Positions 1 to 10,755 of a stretch of 64,000 bases of DNA are shown piece by piece. How positions within the stretch are numbered: position 1 is the stretch's first letter; each line of letters starts with the position of its first letter. Source of the stretch: Phascolarctos cinereus (lineage: Eukaryota; Chordata; Mammalia; Diprotodontia; Phascolarctidae); NCBI RefSeq assembly GCF_002099425.1, contig NW_018344024.1, forward strand, positions 9,021,001-9,085,000, in the 5' to 3' direction. The notes under the pieces were generated by a model. It was not told the DNA's origin. It did no database searches and was given only the letters and a program-made list of their open reading frames with translations. The translations under genes and the position numbers were made by a program.

Positions 1-153
1 AATACTAAACATAGTGTACCAAATGGCATAACATCCAAATTCTTAAACAAAGAGTTAAATGAATTACAAGAGGAAATAGTAAAGCTATATTAATGGGGGA
101 CCTCAATCTTCCCCTATTGGAGCTACATAAATCTAAAAATAAATAAGAAAGAA

Positions 154-157
154 GTAT

Positions 158-200
<43 letters not shown>

Positions 201-222
201 TGTGTGTAGGTATACACGTATA

Positions 223-268
<46 letters not shown>
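154..268. repeat. (TG)n microsatellite inside L1
   Basis: Imperfect TG repeat of about 115 bases, broken by short TA-rich interruptions, sitting inside the endonuclease part of the L1. It produces spurious CVCV/THTH open frames on both strands. Confidence 0.95.
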
Positions 269-1567
269 CCCCTTTTCTCTCAGTGGTACATGGCATATCC
301 ACAAAAACTGACCATGTATTAGGGCATAAAAACCTCACAACCAAATGCAGAGAAGCAGACATATTAAATGCACCTGTTTCAGACCATAATGCAATAAAAA
401 TTACCATCAATAAAGGGCCATGGATGCATAGATTAAAAGTTAATTGAAAACTAAATAACCTAATCCTAAAGAATGAGTAGGTCAAAGAACAAATCATAGA
501 AACAATCAATAGTTTCATTCAAGTGAATAACAATGAGACAACATTCCAAAATTTGTGGGATGCAGCCAAAGCAGTACTTAGGGGAAAATTTATTTCTCTA
601 AATGCATGCATCAATAAAAGAAAGAAAGAGCAGATCACTGAATTGGGCATGCAACTAAAAATAATTTAAAAAAAATAACAAATTAAAAATCTCCAATTAA
701 ACACCAAAATAGAAATATTGAAAATCAAAGGAGAGATTAATAAAATTAAATGTAAAAAAATTGCACTAATAAACAAAACTAGAAGATTATTTTATGAGAA
801 CAAACAAATAAAATGCATAAATCACTGGTTAATTTTTAAAAAAGAAAGAAGAAAACCAAATTATTAATATTAAAAATTAAATGGTTGAATGCACCATCAA
901 TGAAGATGAAATTAAAGCAATTATTGGGAATTATTTTGCTCAATTTTATGCCAGTAAAATTGTCAATCTAAGTGAAATGGATGAATTCTTACAAAACACA
1001 AAATCTCCATATTAAGGGAAGATGAAATAGAATACTTAAATAGGCCTATTTTAGAAAAAAAATGAGTTCCTTCAGAAAAAATCTGTAGGGCAATATGAAT
1101 TCACAAATGAATTCTAATAAATATTTAAGAAACAATCAATCCCAATACTAACAAAACAATGTGGGGGGAAAAAATAGGTAGAGAAGGACTCCTACCAAAT
1201 TCCTTTGATGACACAAGTATACTTTTGATACTTAAATCAGGGAGAGCAAAAAACAGAGAAAGAAAACTATAGTCCAATTTCCTTAATGAATATTGATGCA
1301 AAAAATAAATAAAATACTAGCATGGAGATTTCAACAATATATCACAAAGATCATACACTGTGACCAGACTGGATTTATACCAGGAATTCAAGGCTGGTTC
1401 AATATTAGGAAAACAATCAGCATAATTGACCATATCAATAACAACAATAACAAATTCATATGATTATATCAATAGATATCCAAAAAAAGGTTTGACAAAA
1501 TACAATACCCATTTCTATTAAAAACACTAGAAAGCATAAGAATCAATAAAGCCTTTCTTAAAATGAT

Positions 1568-1828
1568 CAGTTGTTGCTGAGTCATTTTTCAGTTGTGTCT
1601 GACTCTTAGTGACCCTATTTGGGATCTTCTTGGGAAAGATACTGGAATGGTATGTCATTTCCTTCTCTAGCTCATTTTATAGATAAGGAAACTGAGGCAA
1701 ACAGGATTAAGTAATTTGCCCAGAGTCACACAGTTAGTAACTGTCTGAGGCCAGATTTGAACTCAGGAAGATGAGTCTTCCTAACTCTAGTCCTGGCACT
1801 CTATATACTGTACCATCTAACTGCCCGT
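1568..1828 (-). mobile_element. RTE-tailed tRNA SINE, near full length, with TSD
   Basis: Read on the reverse strand this is the marsupial tRNA-derived SINE. The head begins 'gggcagttagatggtacag', the middle has 'gttcaaatctggcctcag', and the tail has the RTE-like 'taagagtcagacacaactg' and a final 'aacaact'. A 6-bp duplication 'aatgat' flanks it (1562-1567 and 1829-1834), and the L1 text continues on both sides, so the SINE inserted after the L1. Confidence 0.92.
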
Positions 1829-2162
1829 AATGATAATTACAAATATCTACAATCTATCTAAAACCAAGAGCAAGCATTATCTGTAATGGGGATAAGTTAG
1901 GATCAGAGATGAAATAAGGATGTCCATTATCATTACTATTTTTCAATATAGTATTGCTATTGTAAATAGGAATAAAACAAGAAAAAGGAATTGGAGAGGA
2001 AAAAAGACAATGAGGAAACAAAACTATCATTCTTTACAGATGATATGATGGTATATTTAGAGACCCTTAGGGAATCAACGAAAAACTAGTCAAAACAATC
2101 AGCAACTATGTTACAGGATATAAAATAAATGCACATAAATGATCAGCATTTCTATATATTAC

Positions 2163-3823
2163 CTTCTTCTAGACTCCAAGTACAGCATTACAAGCTGTCT
2201 CTCAAGGTGACATATTTAAAGTCCTCTACAAATGGGAAATACATTATTTTCAAAATTCTAAACTTTCACCTCTGTCAATAGTGAGATGATCTCTGGGTTA
2301 AAGAATTTTTGAAGTCTTGGCAATTCAGTGGGCATATTTTTAATACTTTTGATGAACCCTGTCTCCTGGTTCATCAGTGGATCCTTGTCTAGACCATAAT
2401 GGTTTCATGCCCTGTCATCCACAAGAAATAGAAAATTCCTCTATAAGTTATGTACAAATAGATAACCCAAGGCCACTAGATATTTTTTCATGTTACATTG
2501 TGCCAGACCTTTGTCCTGGTTCTGGTTTCCAGTTTCATGCCCTGCCTCTCATTCCTCCCAGTATTGACCTCACAGTAGCTTATTTCTATGAACTGCTTCA
2601 CTCTTTTTGCCACATTCATTGGTTTCCATGAAGGGGGGGAATCTGGTAAACTCTCAAATGACCTAGAAAGTGTCTAGAGGGCAAAGTATGCCATCAAAGA
2701 AATTTGACCTAGTGTCTGTAGCCATAGCTGCTGATGCAAAATTATTTTTGGCTTTGTGGCTTTTCCTCTGATCTCAAAGGATTGCCTAGCTCTTTCCATC
2801 ACAATGAGCTACACATTTCTGTTTATGGCACAATAGCTTAGTTGGCTTTTAGATGCTGCTTTCCAGCATTCCATGACTATGCTACATTACTCAAAGTCCT
2901 AAATCAGCATCTCTTTCTTATAGCATTTATTCTGTCTACTCTTTCTCCTATTTTAACTCACCACGTGAGACCGGTTTTGGTCACCCTGCTGGATCAATCC
3001 CTTGAGCAAATACTTTGAAATGACTGTTGCTTCAGAATTAGTCTGCATCTGTATCTTTACAAAGGGAACTCTCATAAAGCCAGATTACTAAAAAAGTGGA
3101 AGGTCATTGCTTGGCCTGGTCTAAGGCAAAGTTGAGAAGAAGGCGGGGGAATAGAGGTAATGGTGAATATGGATTTGGGTGAGGACTGACTTTGTCATTT
3201 CATTTTTATTAAGACCTGCCAAGTATAATGTCACTATCTCTGCAACTCATAGTGGTCTAGCATAGTAAGAGGCTAAGTGAGAGGGAGTCATAATAATTAT
3301 CTCTCAGTGTTTATAGTTTGATTTGCTAGATGAAACCAGGACTGAGACTTTGGGAGTTCTCCACCTGAATAGATAAGAGTGAAATCTCAAGGGTACAGCC
3401 ATCAGAAAATGGCATAAATATGTTCAGTGCTTGTAGAATGAAGAGTTAGGGCTTCAAAGAATTCTGTGCAGCCGGATACCTTGTTGCCTACCTCAGCACT
3501 AAATGAGATATGTGGATTCTCAGTAGCCTTGTTAGACTTAACGATTCCCAGATTTAATCCTACTTCTGCTCCAGGTACCTCTTGTCAACACTAACACTCA
3601 GACCATAAGCTATATATTAGGTTGTTTTCTGTAGTTTCTTCTTATGACAATTTAGCTTCTTACCTAGAGTAGAACATCCTAGAAACAATCTATTGTCTCA
3701 AAAACTCCAGGTTCTTTAAAATGGAAATGCTTTACACAGTGACACAGAACCTTTGTGGAAACAAGGTTGTAAAATTTCTCATCTCCAGATATCAGGAAAC
3801 TGGCATCTGGGAGAGGCATATCT
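2163..3823. other. Single-copy stretch, unassigned
   Basis: No repeat family, gene or RNA could be recognised over about 1.66 kb. An 84-codon forward frame at 2377-2631 has no recognisable domain. The phrase 'tttcatgccctg' occurs twice (near 2404 and 2534), which may be chance or a short internal duplication. Confidence 0.4.
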
Positions 3824-4036
3824 GTAGCATCACAGGATCATAAATGTAGAACTAGAAGGGACATGAAACATACTGTAGTCCAACCCTCCTTATTTTATAG
3901 AGAAAGAAATGGGGCCCACAGAGATGAAATGATTTGCCCAGGGTCTCACAGCTAATGGCCGAAGTGGAATTTATATCCAGTTCTTCCTGACTTCAAGTCC
4001 AATACTCTATCCACTAAACTCTGCTGCCTCTCAGTG
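3824..4036 (-). mobile_element. CORE-SINE (MIR-like), reverse orientation
   Basis: Reads as the reverse strand of a tRNA-headed CORE-SINE. The far end 'ccactaaactctgctgcc' is the complement of the tRNA-like head. The central part has 'gatttgcccagggtctcac' and 'gaaatggggcccacagag'. The near end 'tcacaggatcataaatgta' is the family's 3' end. Divergence is high, so it is old. Confidence 0.85.
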
Positions 4037-4629
4037 TCCTCAAAAAATAGTAATATATTCATAACTGTTCCACTCTACAGAAATTTTGGTAAAAGGTGAG
4101 AGATTTATGTGATCTGAAGAGAAACCAGACAAGGCTATAAGAATCATAAGCCTCAAGCACTGAAGGATCTGGGCCAGATAATAATTAAGTATAGTTTATT
4201 TCAAACATATTAATTACATTTTGAACACACCAAAGTGGTTTTCCTAATTCTCCTGACTAACCAAGCTGCCTATAGGGACCACCCTAACTATCGACCACTT
4301 TCTGATAATAGACTTTGAAGATTTCTAACATAAATCCAAGGTTTTCAAAAACTCACTCTAGGCCAAATCTACTGGTTCCAGCAGGACCCTTTCTCTTGTG
4401 GAATAAATCAGAAACTTATGTGTGTGGACCCCAGACCCACCGTGTAAGCCTTTGTTTTCATAGACCAGTCTAAGTGACCTCCATGTCAGTTTTGATCTTT
4501 GAAAGAGACATGGCTCAACATATGACTGGGTCAATGATATTTCTTATAGGTGACATGCTCATTATCCTGCAATATCTCCCCTTCTATGCAGCTGAATCCA
4601 GAAGAACCCACATATGTTATATAGATTTA
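4037..4629. other. Single-copy stretch, unassigned
   Basis: No family recognised in this 590-base stretch between a CORE-SINE and an L2. An open frame of 69 codons near 4474-4683 runs into the L2 and shows no known domain. Confidence 0.4.
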
Positions 4630-5435
4630 TGCTCTCAACCCAGGAGTCATCCTGGATTCCTTGCTATCTCTTACCTGTCATAGTCAAGCTATTGCAAAGG
4701 CTGCCAATTTTACCTTTGCCACATCTCTCCAATGTGTCCCCCTTTCTCCTCTGACACTGCCCACTCTAGTGGAGGCTCTCATCACCTCATCCCTTCATTA
4801 CTGCACTAGCCTGCTGGTAGATTTAGCTGCCTCTAGTCTCTCCCCACTCCAAACCATTCTCCATTTAGTCACTAAAGTGATTTTTCCTAAAATGTAGGTC
4901 TGATCATCACACACACACAGAGCACACTTCAGTGGCTTCCTCTTGCCTCCAGTAGCAATGCAAAATGCTCTGGCATTCAAAGCCCTTCATAATCTAGCCC
5001 CTCTCCTACCTCAGGCTTCGTACACCTTCTTCTCCAACATGTGCTTTTTGATCCGATGCTACTGGTTACATGGTTCTTCTATGAACAAGACAATGCATCT
5101 TTTAGCTCTAGACATTTTTTCTTATTGTCCTCAATATCTGGAATACTCTTCTTCCTCTGCTCTGACAGCTGACCTCCTTGGCTTCCTTTATGTCTCAACT
5201 AAAATTCCACCTTCTATAGGAAGTCTTCTTCAAAACTCCTCTTAATTCCAATGTTTTCTCTCTTTTACTTATTTGTTATTTATTCTGTATATAAGCTTAC
5301 TTTGCATATATAGGTTTACAAGTTATCCCCCCCATCAGATTGAGGTAGGGACTATCTTTTGCCTCTTTTTCTGTCAGTGCCTGGCACATAATAGGCGTTT
5401 AATAATTTTTTAATTGATTGATTGAACTGAACCAG
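4630..5435 (+). mobile_element. L2 (CR1-clade) LINE, 3' part of ORF2 and 3' UTR
   Basis: This matches the end of the marsupial L2 reverse-transcriptase ORF and its 3' UTR. It opens with 'aacccaggagtcatcctgg'. The peptide text ITSSLHYCTSLLVDL followed by LSPLQTILHLVTKVIF corresponds to the L2/CR1 phrase SRLDYCNALL..LQ..N.AAR. Later come 'tctggaatactcttcttc' and the 3' signature 'tcagtgcctggcacataat' with a degenerate 'attgattgattga' tail. The copy is 5' truncated, as is usual for L2, and its frame is broken. Confidence 0.92.
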
Positions 5436-5559
5436 CCTGATATATCTTGGGGTGAGGGAGGGGTGCATATTAGTAATAAAATACTAATATAAATAATAAA
5501 ATGTTAATAATAAAATGATAACAGTAAAAATATTATGTGATAAGAGAAGTTCAAGAAGC

Positions 5560-6145
5560 AAAGCCAGGAGAATAAATTAATATAAACAAACCCTCAGGAA
5601 ATAAAAGGATGGAATGACCACTAGGACTACAAGAGTGGCTGAAAGATAAGAAATAAGTTATTTAGAAATGAAATCATAACTCTTGAGGGAAGAATTGGAA
5701 GGAGAATAAATAGCTTAAGACAAAAAAGTAGAAAAATCTCACTCAAATACTGAAAATACTATAACCAAGTCAAAAGCCTAAAAATTAGAAGAATATATAT
5801 GATGCCTCTACCATCAAAACCAACTGATTTAGAAAAACAGGTCAAGGAGAGATAATTAGGAATCATTGAAATGCCTAAAAATATCAGCAAGCAGAAAGCC
5901 AGGATATCCTTGTTTCAAAAAATCATAAAGAAAGCTGCCCAGATCAACTAAAGCCAGAGGACAAATGAAAAAGAGAAAAATTCCACTGGTCAGCCTCAGA
6001 AAGAAGCCTCAAATTGGAAACACCATGGCATTTTAGTAAAGTTCAAAACCAGAGCTTCCAGGTCAAAGCAGCTGAGAAAGATTGGTTATTTATAGAAACA
6101 GACTTCCTTTATCTGGGAGATTTTTAGAATAAAGGTTAAATTTTG
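5560..6145 (+). mobile_element. L1 ORF1-like (or HAL1-like) relic
   Basis: Weak but colinear resemblance to L1 ORF1. The text 'aggtcaaggagagataatt' followed by 'aggaatcattgaaatgcct' resembles the ORF1 segment reading RRDNLRIIGLPE. After it come 'caaaaaatcataaagaaag', 'ccactggtcagcctcag' and 'agcttccaggtcaaagcag' in the expected order. The rest of the L1 is not seen nearby, so it may be a HAL1-type element or an isolated fragment. It is heavily decayed. Confidence 0.5.
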
Positions 6146-6267
6146 TTTCCAACAGTCATGTAAGCTAAGGAGCAGGTCATAGAGACTATCAAGAAGGAAA
6201 GTATTTATATGAGACCTGACTAAATCAGAGAAGGTAGGAAAGACTTAAGAATCTTTCTTTGTCTGCC

Positions 6268-6778
6268 TCTTTGTGTGGGACAAGTGCAAGTTTCTCATGT
6301 GAAATGTAAGCTATGCTCCAAAATGTAGTGAGGCTTCAGAATGAGCTGCGCCTAAGTTTCACTTTCATTTTGGGGGAATGGGGCTGTGCACCAGCTGCCC
6401 ACCCCCTCCCTTGTTTTGTAACCACCCCCTCTTTTGTTCCGTACCTTAACTTTACCAAATAAGGCAATCTTCTAGATCCCAAGCGCGTTTTCAGTAAAAT
6501 GTATCTCTTGGGTTCTAAATACAGACTGTGAGGTCTCTTGCCTCAGCCAATGAGGATAAAGAGATTGAGACAAACAAGTGGGGAGTGGGGCTTTTTGGAT
6601 TGGTTTGTCTAAGACTATATAACTGCTTGCTGCGTTTGTGCTTTGCCTCACTACTCCAGTCTGTCCTGGGTAGGTGACGCCCAGCTCTCGCAGGAGACTC
6701 ACTAGAATAAAACTTCTTTTCACCTGGAGAAACCTCTGAGTTTTTATTTGAGTAAGTGGTCAAAATCCCACTCATCTT
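6268..6778 (+). mobile_element. Solo LTR of a class I (gammaretrovirus-like) endogenous retrovirus
   Basis: An LTR of about 503 bases (6272-6774) stands alone without internal retroviral sequence, as left by recombination between two LTRs. Its ends form a near-perfect inverted repeat, TGTGTGGGA at the start and TCCCACTCA at the end. A 4-bp direct repeat 'tctt' lies immediately outside (6268-6271 and 6775-6778). A 4-bp duplication is typical of gammaretrovirus-like elements. Parts visible in order are a CCAAT box (6547-6551), a TATA box 'ctatataa' (6615-6622) and a polyadenylation signal AATAAA (6706-6711), giving a U3-R-U5 layout on the plus strand. It keeps more CpG dinucleotides than the surrounding DNA, suggesting a fairly young fossil. 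The exact family is not known to me. Confidence 0.85.
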
Positions 6779-6854
6779 CTACTTTCAGGAATCTCTTTCT
6801 TACATGAAGAGCAGCTCTGTCAGGGGGAAAAAGAACCCAGATTCAACTGGGTTC

Positions 6855-6897
6855 TCTCTCTCCTCTTCCTTTTCTTTTCGTCTTTCTACTCTTTCTG

Positions 6898-6980
<83 letters not shown>

Positions 6981-7004
6981 GTGTCTCTCTCTGAGTCTCT
7001 CTCT
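6855..7004. repeat. (CT)n microsatellite
   Basis: A long pure CT run (about 6895-6974) with imperfect TCTC-rich flanks. It has no coding meaning, although it creates a SLSLSL open frame. Confidence 0.95.
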
Positions 7005-7289
7005 TTTTACTACTCTTTCTCTTAGTGCTTGGTTTGAAGCTAGGAGGACTGTATGATCTTCACTTAAAGTAGACCTAAATGGACTCAGGAGAAGTAGTCT
7101 AATTCTGTCTTATTTGCAGGGATATTTCACAAATTGAGAGGGTGTGTTCTTTGGACAGTCTGCGGCTATCTTTGAATCTTTAGAGTTGCTATTGAAAACT
7201 ATATTTGGCCTATTACTGAATCATCTGTACCAGTATAGAACCAAGTTCCCTCTTGACTACTTCTCAATAACTGATACTACAACTATTTG
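7005..7289. other. Single-copy stretch
   Basis: About 285 bases with no recognisable repeat, gene or RNA between the CT repeat and the L1 fragment. Confidence 0.4.
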
Positions 7290-7620
7290 TACTGGTTAAA
7301 AATTATAAAGTGAATCAGTGGAACAGACTAAATAAATAGAATTTATAAACAATCAAACTTAGTAACACATTGTTTGATAAATGCAAGAATATGAATTCTC
7401 CAGGAAAAGACTTTCTGGGAAAACTGGAAATCCATTTAACAAAAAACAAAAGACAATAACAATAAACTACCACCAACAAGAATAAGAGATTTAGACTAGC
7501 ATTTTACACGTGTATAAGAGTAAATTTAAAATGGGTGAAGGATTTAGGTATAAAAGGTGAACATATTTCTCAAATTGTGAAAAATGGAAAATAAACAGAA
7601 GTACTTTTACAATGATGCTG
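7290..7620 (+). mobile_element. L1 ORF2 3'-region fragment
   Basis: Contains degenerate forms of the L1 segment after the RT domain. 'gtgaatcagtggaacagac' corresponds to VDQWNR and 'ttgtttgataaatgcaag' to LFDKP. 'tctgggaaaactggaaat' corresponds to FWENW and 'aatgggtgaaggatttag' to KWVKDL. It is heavily decayed and lacks both ends. Confidence 0.8.
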
Positions 7621-7755
7621 CAGAGACTTTTTTTAAAATCTCTAGTTTATTTTTAACATTCTTTTTTTCCTTTTTGAGTTCTAAATTCTCTCCCTCTCTC
7701 CCCATCCTTACTTATTTACTTAGAAGACAAGCAATATGATATCAGTTATACATGT

Positions 7756-7950
7756 GAGGGCAGCTAGGTGACATAGCAGATAGAGTGCCAGGCCTAGAGT
7801 CAAGAAGATGCCTCTTCCTAAGTTCCTACATTATTTTCTTTTTCTGTCATGTTAATCAGTCTTTCAGATGTGAGATGGTACCTCAGAGTTATTTTAATTT
7901 GCATTTCTCTAAGGCTCAGAAACTTACTACATGGGTGTCCCTGGGCAAGT
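7756..7950 (+). mobile_element. RTE-tailed-type SINE head, interrupted by an L1 piece
   Basis: The SINE head 'gggcagctaggtgacatag' runs to about 7823. About 87 bases of reverse-strand L1 (complement of 'aatgcaaatcaaaacaact') replace the SINE bases expected next. SINE text then resumes with 'ctcagaaacttactacatg' and 'tccctgggcaagttgctta' (7915-7948). The next bases repeat the 5' flank 'tatacatgtg'. This is a mosaic rather than a simple insertion. Confidence 0.75.
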
Positions 7951-7956
7951 TGCTTA

Positions 7957-8080
7957 TACATGTGAAGGGCAGCCAGGTAGCACAGTGGATAGAGTGCTGG
8001 GCCTGAAGTCAGGAAGAATCATGCTCAAATATGGCCTCTGACACTTACCTGAGCAATTCACTTAACCCCTTTTTCCATGC
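7957..8080 (+). mobile_element. Second SINE copy in direct tandem, 3' truncated
   Basis: Starts 'gggcagccaggtagcacag' and runs through 'gcctgaagtcaggaagaat' and 'acacttacctgagcaattc' to a poly-T-like end. The RTE-like tail is missing. The preceding bases 'tatacatgtg' also precede the first copy, so the two heads and their flank are directly repeated about 203 bases apart. Confidence 0.85.
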
Positions 8081-9995
8081 TCCCCTAATTTATTTACATC
8101 ATTCTTTATGTCTAAACATTTATCTATTTTGACCTTATTTTGGAATATAGAGTGAGATATTGATCTAGGTCTAGTTTCTTCCAAACTGCTTTCCAGTTTT
8201 CCCAGAAATTTTTGTCAAATGGTGAGTTCTTGTTTACAAAGCTTATATATTTGGGTTTATCAAACACTAAATTGCCACAGTCATTTGCTACTGTGTATTC
8301 TGTACCTAATCTGTTCCACTGATCCACCGCTCTGTTTTGGTCTCACCATGAGCAATTAATATTTCTCCAGTTGTTTAGCTCTGTCTTTTTTCTGTGAAAA
8401 ATGTTTTGTAATTGTATTCATCTAGTCCTCGGGTTTGTCGTGGTAAGTAAACTCCCAAGTATTTTATAATGTCTGCAGTTATTTTAAATGGAATTTCTCT
8501 ACCTCTTCCTGCTGTGTTTTGCAGGCAATATATAAAATGCTGATGATTGTGTGCATTTGTTTTATATCCTGCAACTTTGCTAAAGTTAATTGTTACACCT
8601 AGATTTTTATGGATTCTCTAGGGTTCTCTAAGTATACCATATCATCTGCAAAGAATAATAGTTTTGTTTCTTCATTGCCTATGTTTATTCCCCCAATTCA
8701 ATTTTCTAGTCTTATTGCTATTTATTATAGCATTTCTAACATTATATTGAAAAATAGTTGTGATAATGGAGATCCTTGCTTCATCCTGATCTTATTGGGA
8801 AAGCTCCTAACTTGTCCCCATTATAGATAATGCTTGCTCTTGGTTTTAGATAGCCACATCTTATCAATATTAAGAAGGGCCCCATATATTCCTGTGTATT
8901 CAGTAGGAATGGGTTTTATGTTATGTCAAAAGCTTTTGCTGCATCTATTGATACAATCATATGACTTTTGTTGTCTTTGCTATTGATAAGGTCAATTATG
9001 ATTATAGTTTTCCTAATACTGAACCAGCCTTGCATTCATAGTGTATTATCTTTTGATATATTCCTGTTATCTTCTAACTAGCATTTCATTTAAAATTTTT
9101 GTACCAATATTCATTAGGGAAATTAGTCTATAATTTTATTTATATATTTTTTGTTTCCTTGATTTAGGTATCAAAATCATATTTGTGTCATAAAAGGAAT
9201 TTGGTAGAATTCTCTTTAATTTTTTTTAAAAATATATTATTTTGATTAATTGTTCCTTAAACTTTTGGTAGAATTCACTTGTAATTCCATTATGCCCTTT
9301 TTTTCTTTTGGGAGCTTTGTACAGCATGTTCAATTTCTTTTTCTGATAAGTTACTTGGGTATTCTATTTTCTCCTCTGTTAATTGGGGCATTTTATATAT
9401 TTTTTGTAAATATTCATCCATTTCACTTAAACTATACTTTTACTGGCATATAATTACTACTTCTAATAGTTGTTTTAATTTCCTCTTCATTGGTGGTGTA
9501 TTCATCTTTTTCATTTTTTGTACAGATAATTTAGTTTTATTCTTTATTTTAATCAAATCAGCCAATGGTTTTTTTTTTACCAAACCAGTTCCAAGTTTTA
9601 TTTACTAGTTCAACAGTTTTTATTTTACTTGTAATTTTATTAATTGTATTAATTAATTAATCTCCTTTCATTTTCAGGATTTCCACTTTGGTGTTTAATT
9701 AGGGCTTTTTAATGTGTTTTTTTCCCAGTTTTTTTTAGTTGCATGCCCAATTAATTGATCTCCTTTTTCTCTCTTTTATCGATTATACATTTAAAGATAT
9801 AAATTTTCCCTTAAGTACTGCTTTGGTTCCCACAGATTTTGGTATGTTGTCTCATTGTTGTCATTACTTTTAATGAAATTATTGATTGATTCTATAATTT
9901 GTTCTTTGATCCACTCATTCTGTAGTACTAGATTATTCAGTTTCCAATTAACTTTTAATCTACCTTTCCGTAGCCCTTTACTGAATGAAGAGAAT

Positions 9996-10390
9996 TTTTA
10001 ATCATGTAAAAACAAAGGATATCACAAAAGATAAAATAGACAATTTTGACTACATTAACTAGCCTTTTGTACAAACAAAATCAACAGGAACATTGGTGAA
10101 AGGGAAAATACTTGAACAAATATTTCTGATAAAATCTGACATCCAAGATATTTTTTAGAATTAAGACAATTACGTAAGACCAAGAGACATTCTCCAATTA
10201 ATAAGTGGCCGAAATATCTAAACAAATCATTTTCCAAAGAAGTATTACAAACTGTTATCAGTGATAGGAAAGTCTATTCAAAATCAGTAATAGTAAGTGA
10301 AACTACACATTAAAACAACTCTGAGGATTTCTATCACATCCCAAAAATTACAAATACCAAAATGTGGAAATAGTCCATGTCAGAGTGTTT
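9996..10390 (+). mobile_element. L1 ORF2 C-terminal region fragment, opposite to its neighbour
   Basis: Matches the L1 C-terminal half. 'ttttgactacattaacta' corresponds to FDYIKL, 'cattctccaattaataagt' to HSPINK, and 'cattaaaacaactctgag' to the I(K)TTLR motif. It abuts the reverse-strand L1 (7621-9995) head-on and is heavily decayed. Confidence 0.85.
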
Positions 10391-10755
10391 CATCTAAAAT
10401 GGCATCATCCACATGGAAGTTAATAGGGACCTGCTTCTGGTAAACTGGAAGACTGGCACATTTATGGGCAAAACAACATTTAGAGTTTGTTTGCCCTATG
10501 GTGGGGAGCAATATTTTCTACTAGCTGTGCAGCCACGACTATCTGGTATCTTTAAAATTACCCAAGTCAACAACACTGGTGGCTTTTACTTGCCTTTCCA
10601 TCCTTCACTCATAGCAGGTAACATCATGCAATAGGCCACATGGATAGAGCACCATATTGAGCTGCGGGCCTTTTTGGTTCATCCTATTCAGTTTTAGGTG
10701 CAGATAGTCCAGTGTAAACATGAAAAAGACTGTAGATAGAAAGTTTCCATATATA
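10391..10755. other. Unassigned block interrupting an L1 3' end
   Basis: About 365 bases with no L1 similarity lie between two colinear pieces of an L1 C-terminus. The L1 text expected here is only about 230 bases long. A 73-codon forward frame (10413-10634) has no recognisable domain. I found no terminal repeats or duplicated flanks by eye, so this may be an unrecognised insertion or a replaced segment. Confidence 0.45.

Larger units (their letters stand above)
1..2162 (+). mobile_element. L1 LINE relic, ORF2 endonuclease and reverse transcriptase
   Basis: This is a decayed L1 ORF2, truncated at both ends (the left end may continue outside the window). Visible landmarks in order are an endonuclease phrase like MGDLNLPL near 92-116, the endonuclease end SDHNAIKITINKGPW near 379-425, the RT entry [18 protein letters not shown] near 1362-1415, and the RT active-site box as FTDDMMVYLE near 2033-2062, where most L1s have FADD. 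Many in-frame stops and shifts break the frame, so it encodes nothing. It is interrupted by a TG repeat (154-268) and a SINE (1568-1828). Similarity stops abruptly after the RT palm, so the 3' half is missing. Confidence 0.9.
7621..9995 (-). mobile_element. L1 LINE relic, reverse strand, ORF2 endonuclease end to C-terminus
   Basis: On the reverse strand this spans L1 ORF2 from the end of the endonuclease (near 9990) to the C-terminal region. Landmarks on the reverse strand include 'caattaattgggcatgcaa' (near 9740), the QGWFN-IRKT region (near 9010), the ADD box area near 8650, and a clean stretch reading MDQWNRLGTEYTVANDCG and FDKNFWENWKAVWKKLDLD at 8124-8327. The C-terminal motif complementary to 'aatgcaaatcaaaacaact' lies near 7885-7905. 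A pyrimidine-rich piece at 7640-7745 resembles L1 untranslated sequence. SINE material interrupts the element at 7756-8075. The reading frame is broken in many places. Confidence 0.88.

Noticed and set aside
5-518. Open frames of 95-131 codons rich in THTH or CVCV on both strands
   Set aside because: They come from the TG microsatellite and flanking L1 sequence and have no coding meaning.
1568-1828. tRNA-like sequences at SINE heads as tRNA genes (here and at the other SINEs)
   Set aside because: They are the tRNA-derived 5' ends of SINEs, lack the full cloverleaf, and continue into SINE bodies.
2377-2631. 84-codon forward frame
   Set aside because: No domain, no splice context and no start context of note. 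Length is within chance for 64 kb of AT-rich DNA.
6472-6775. Two overlapping reverse frames of 83 and 86 codons
   Set aside because: They lie entirely within the LTR on the strand opposite to its promoter and match no protein.
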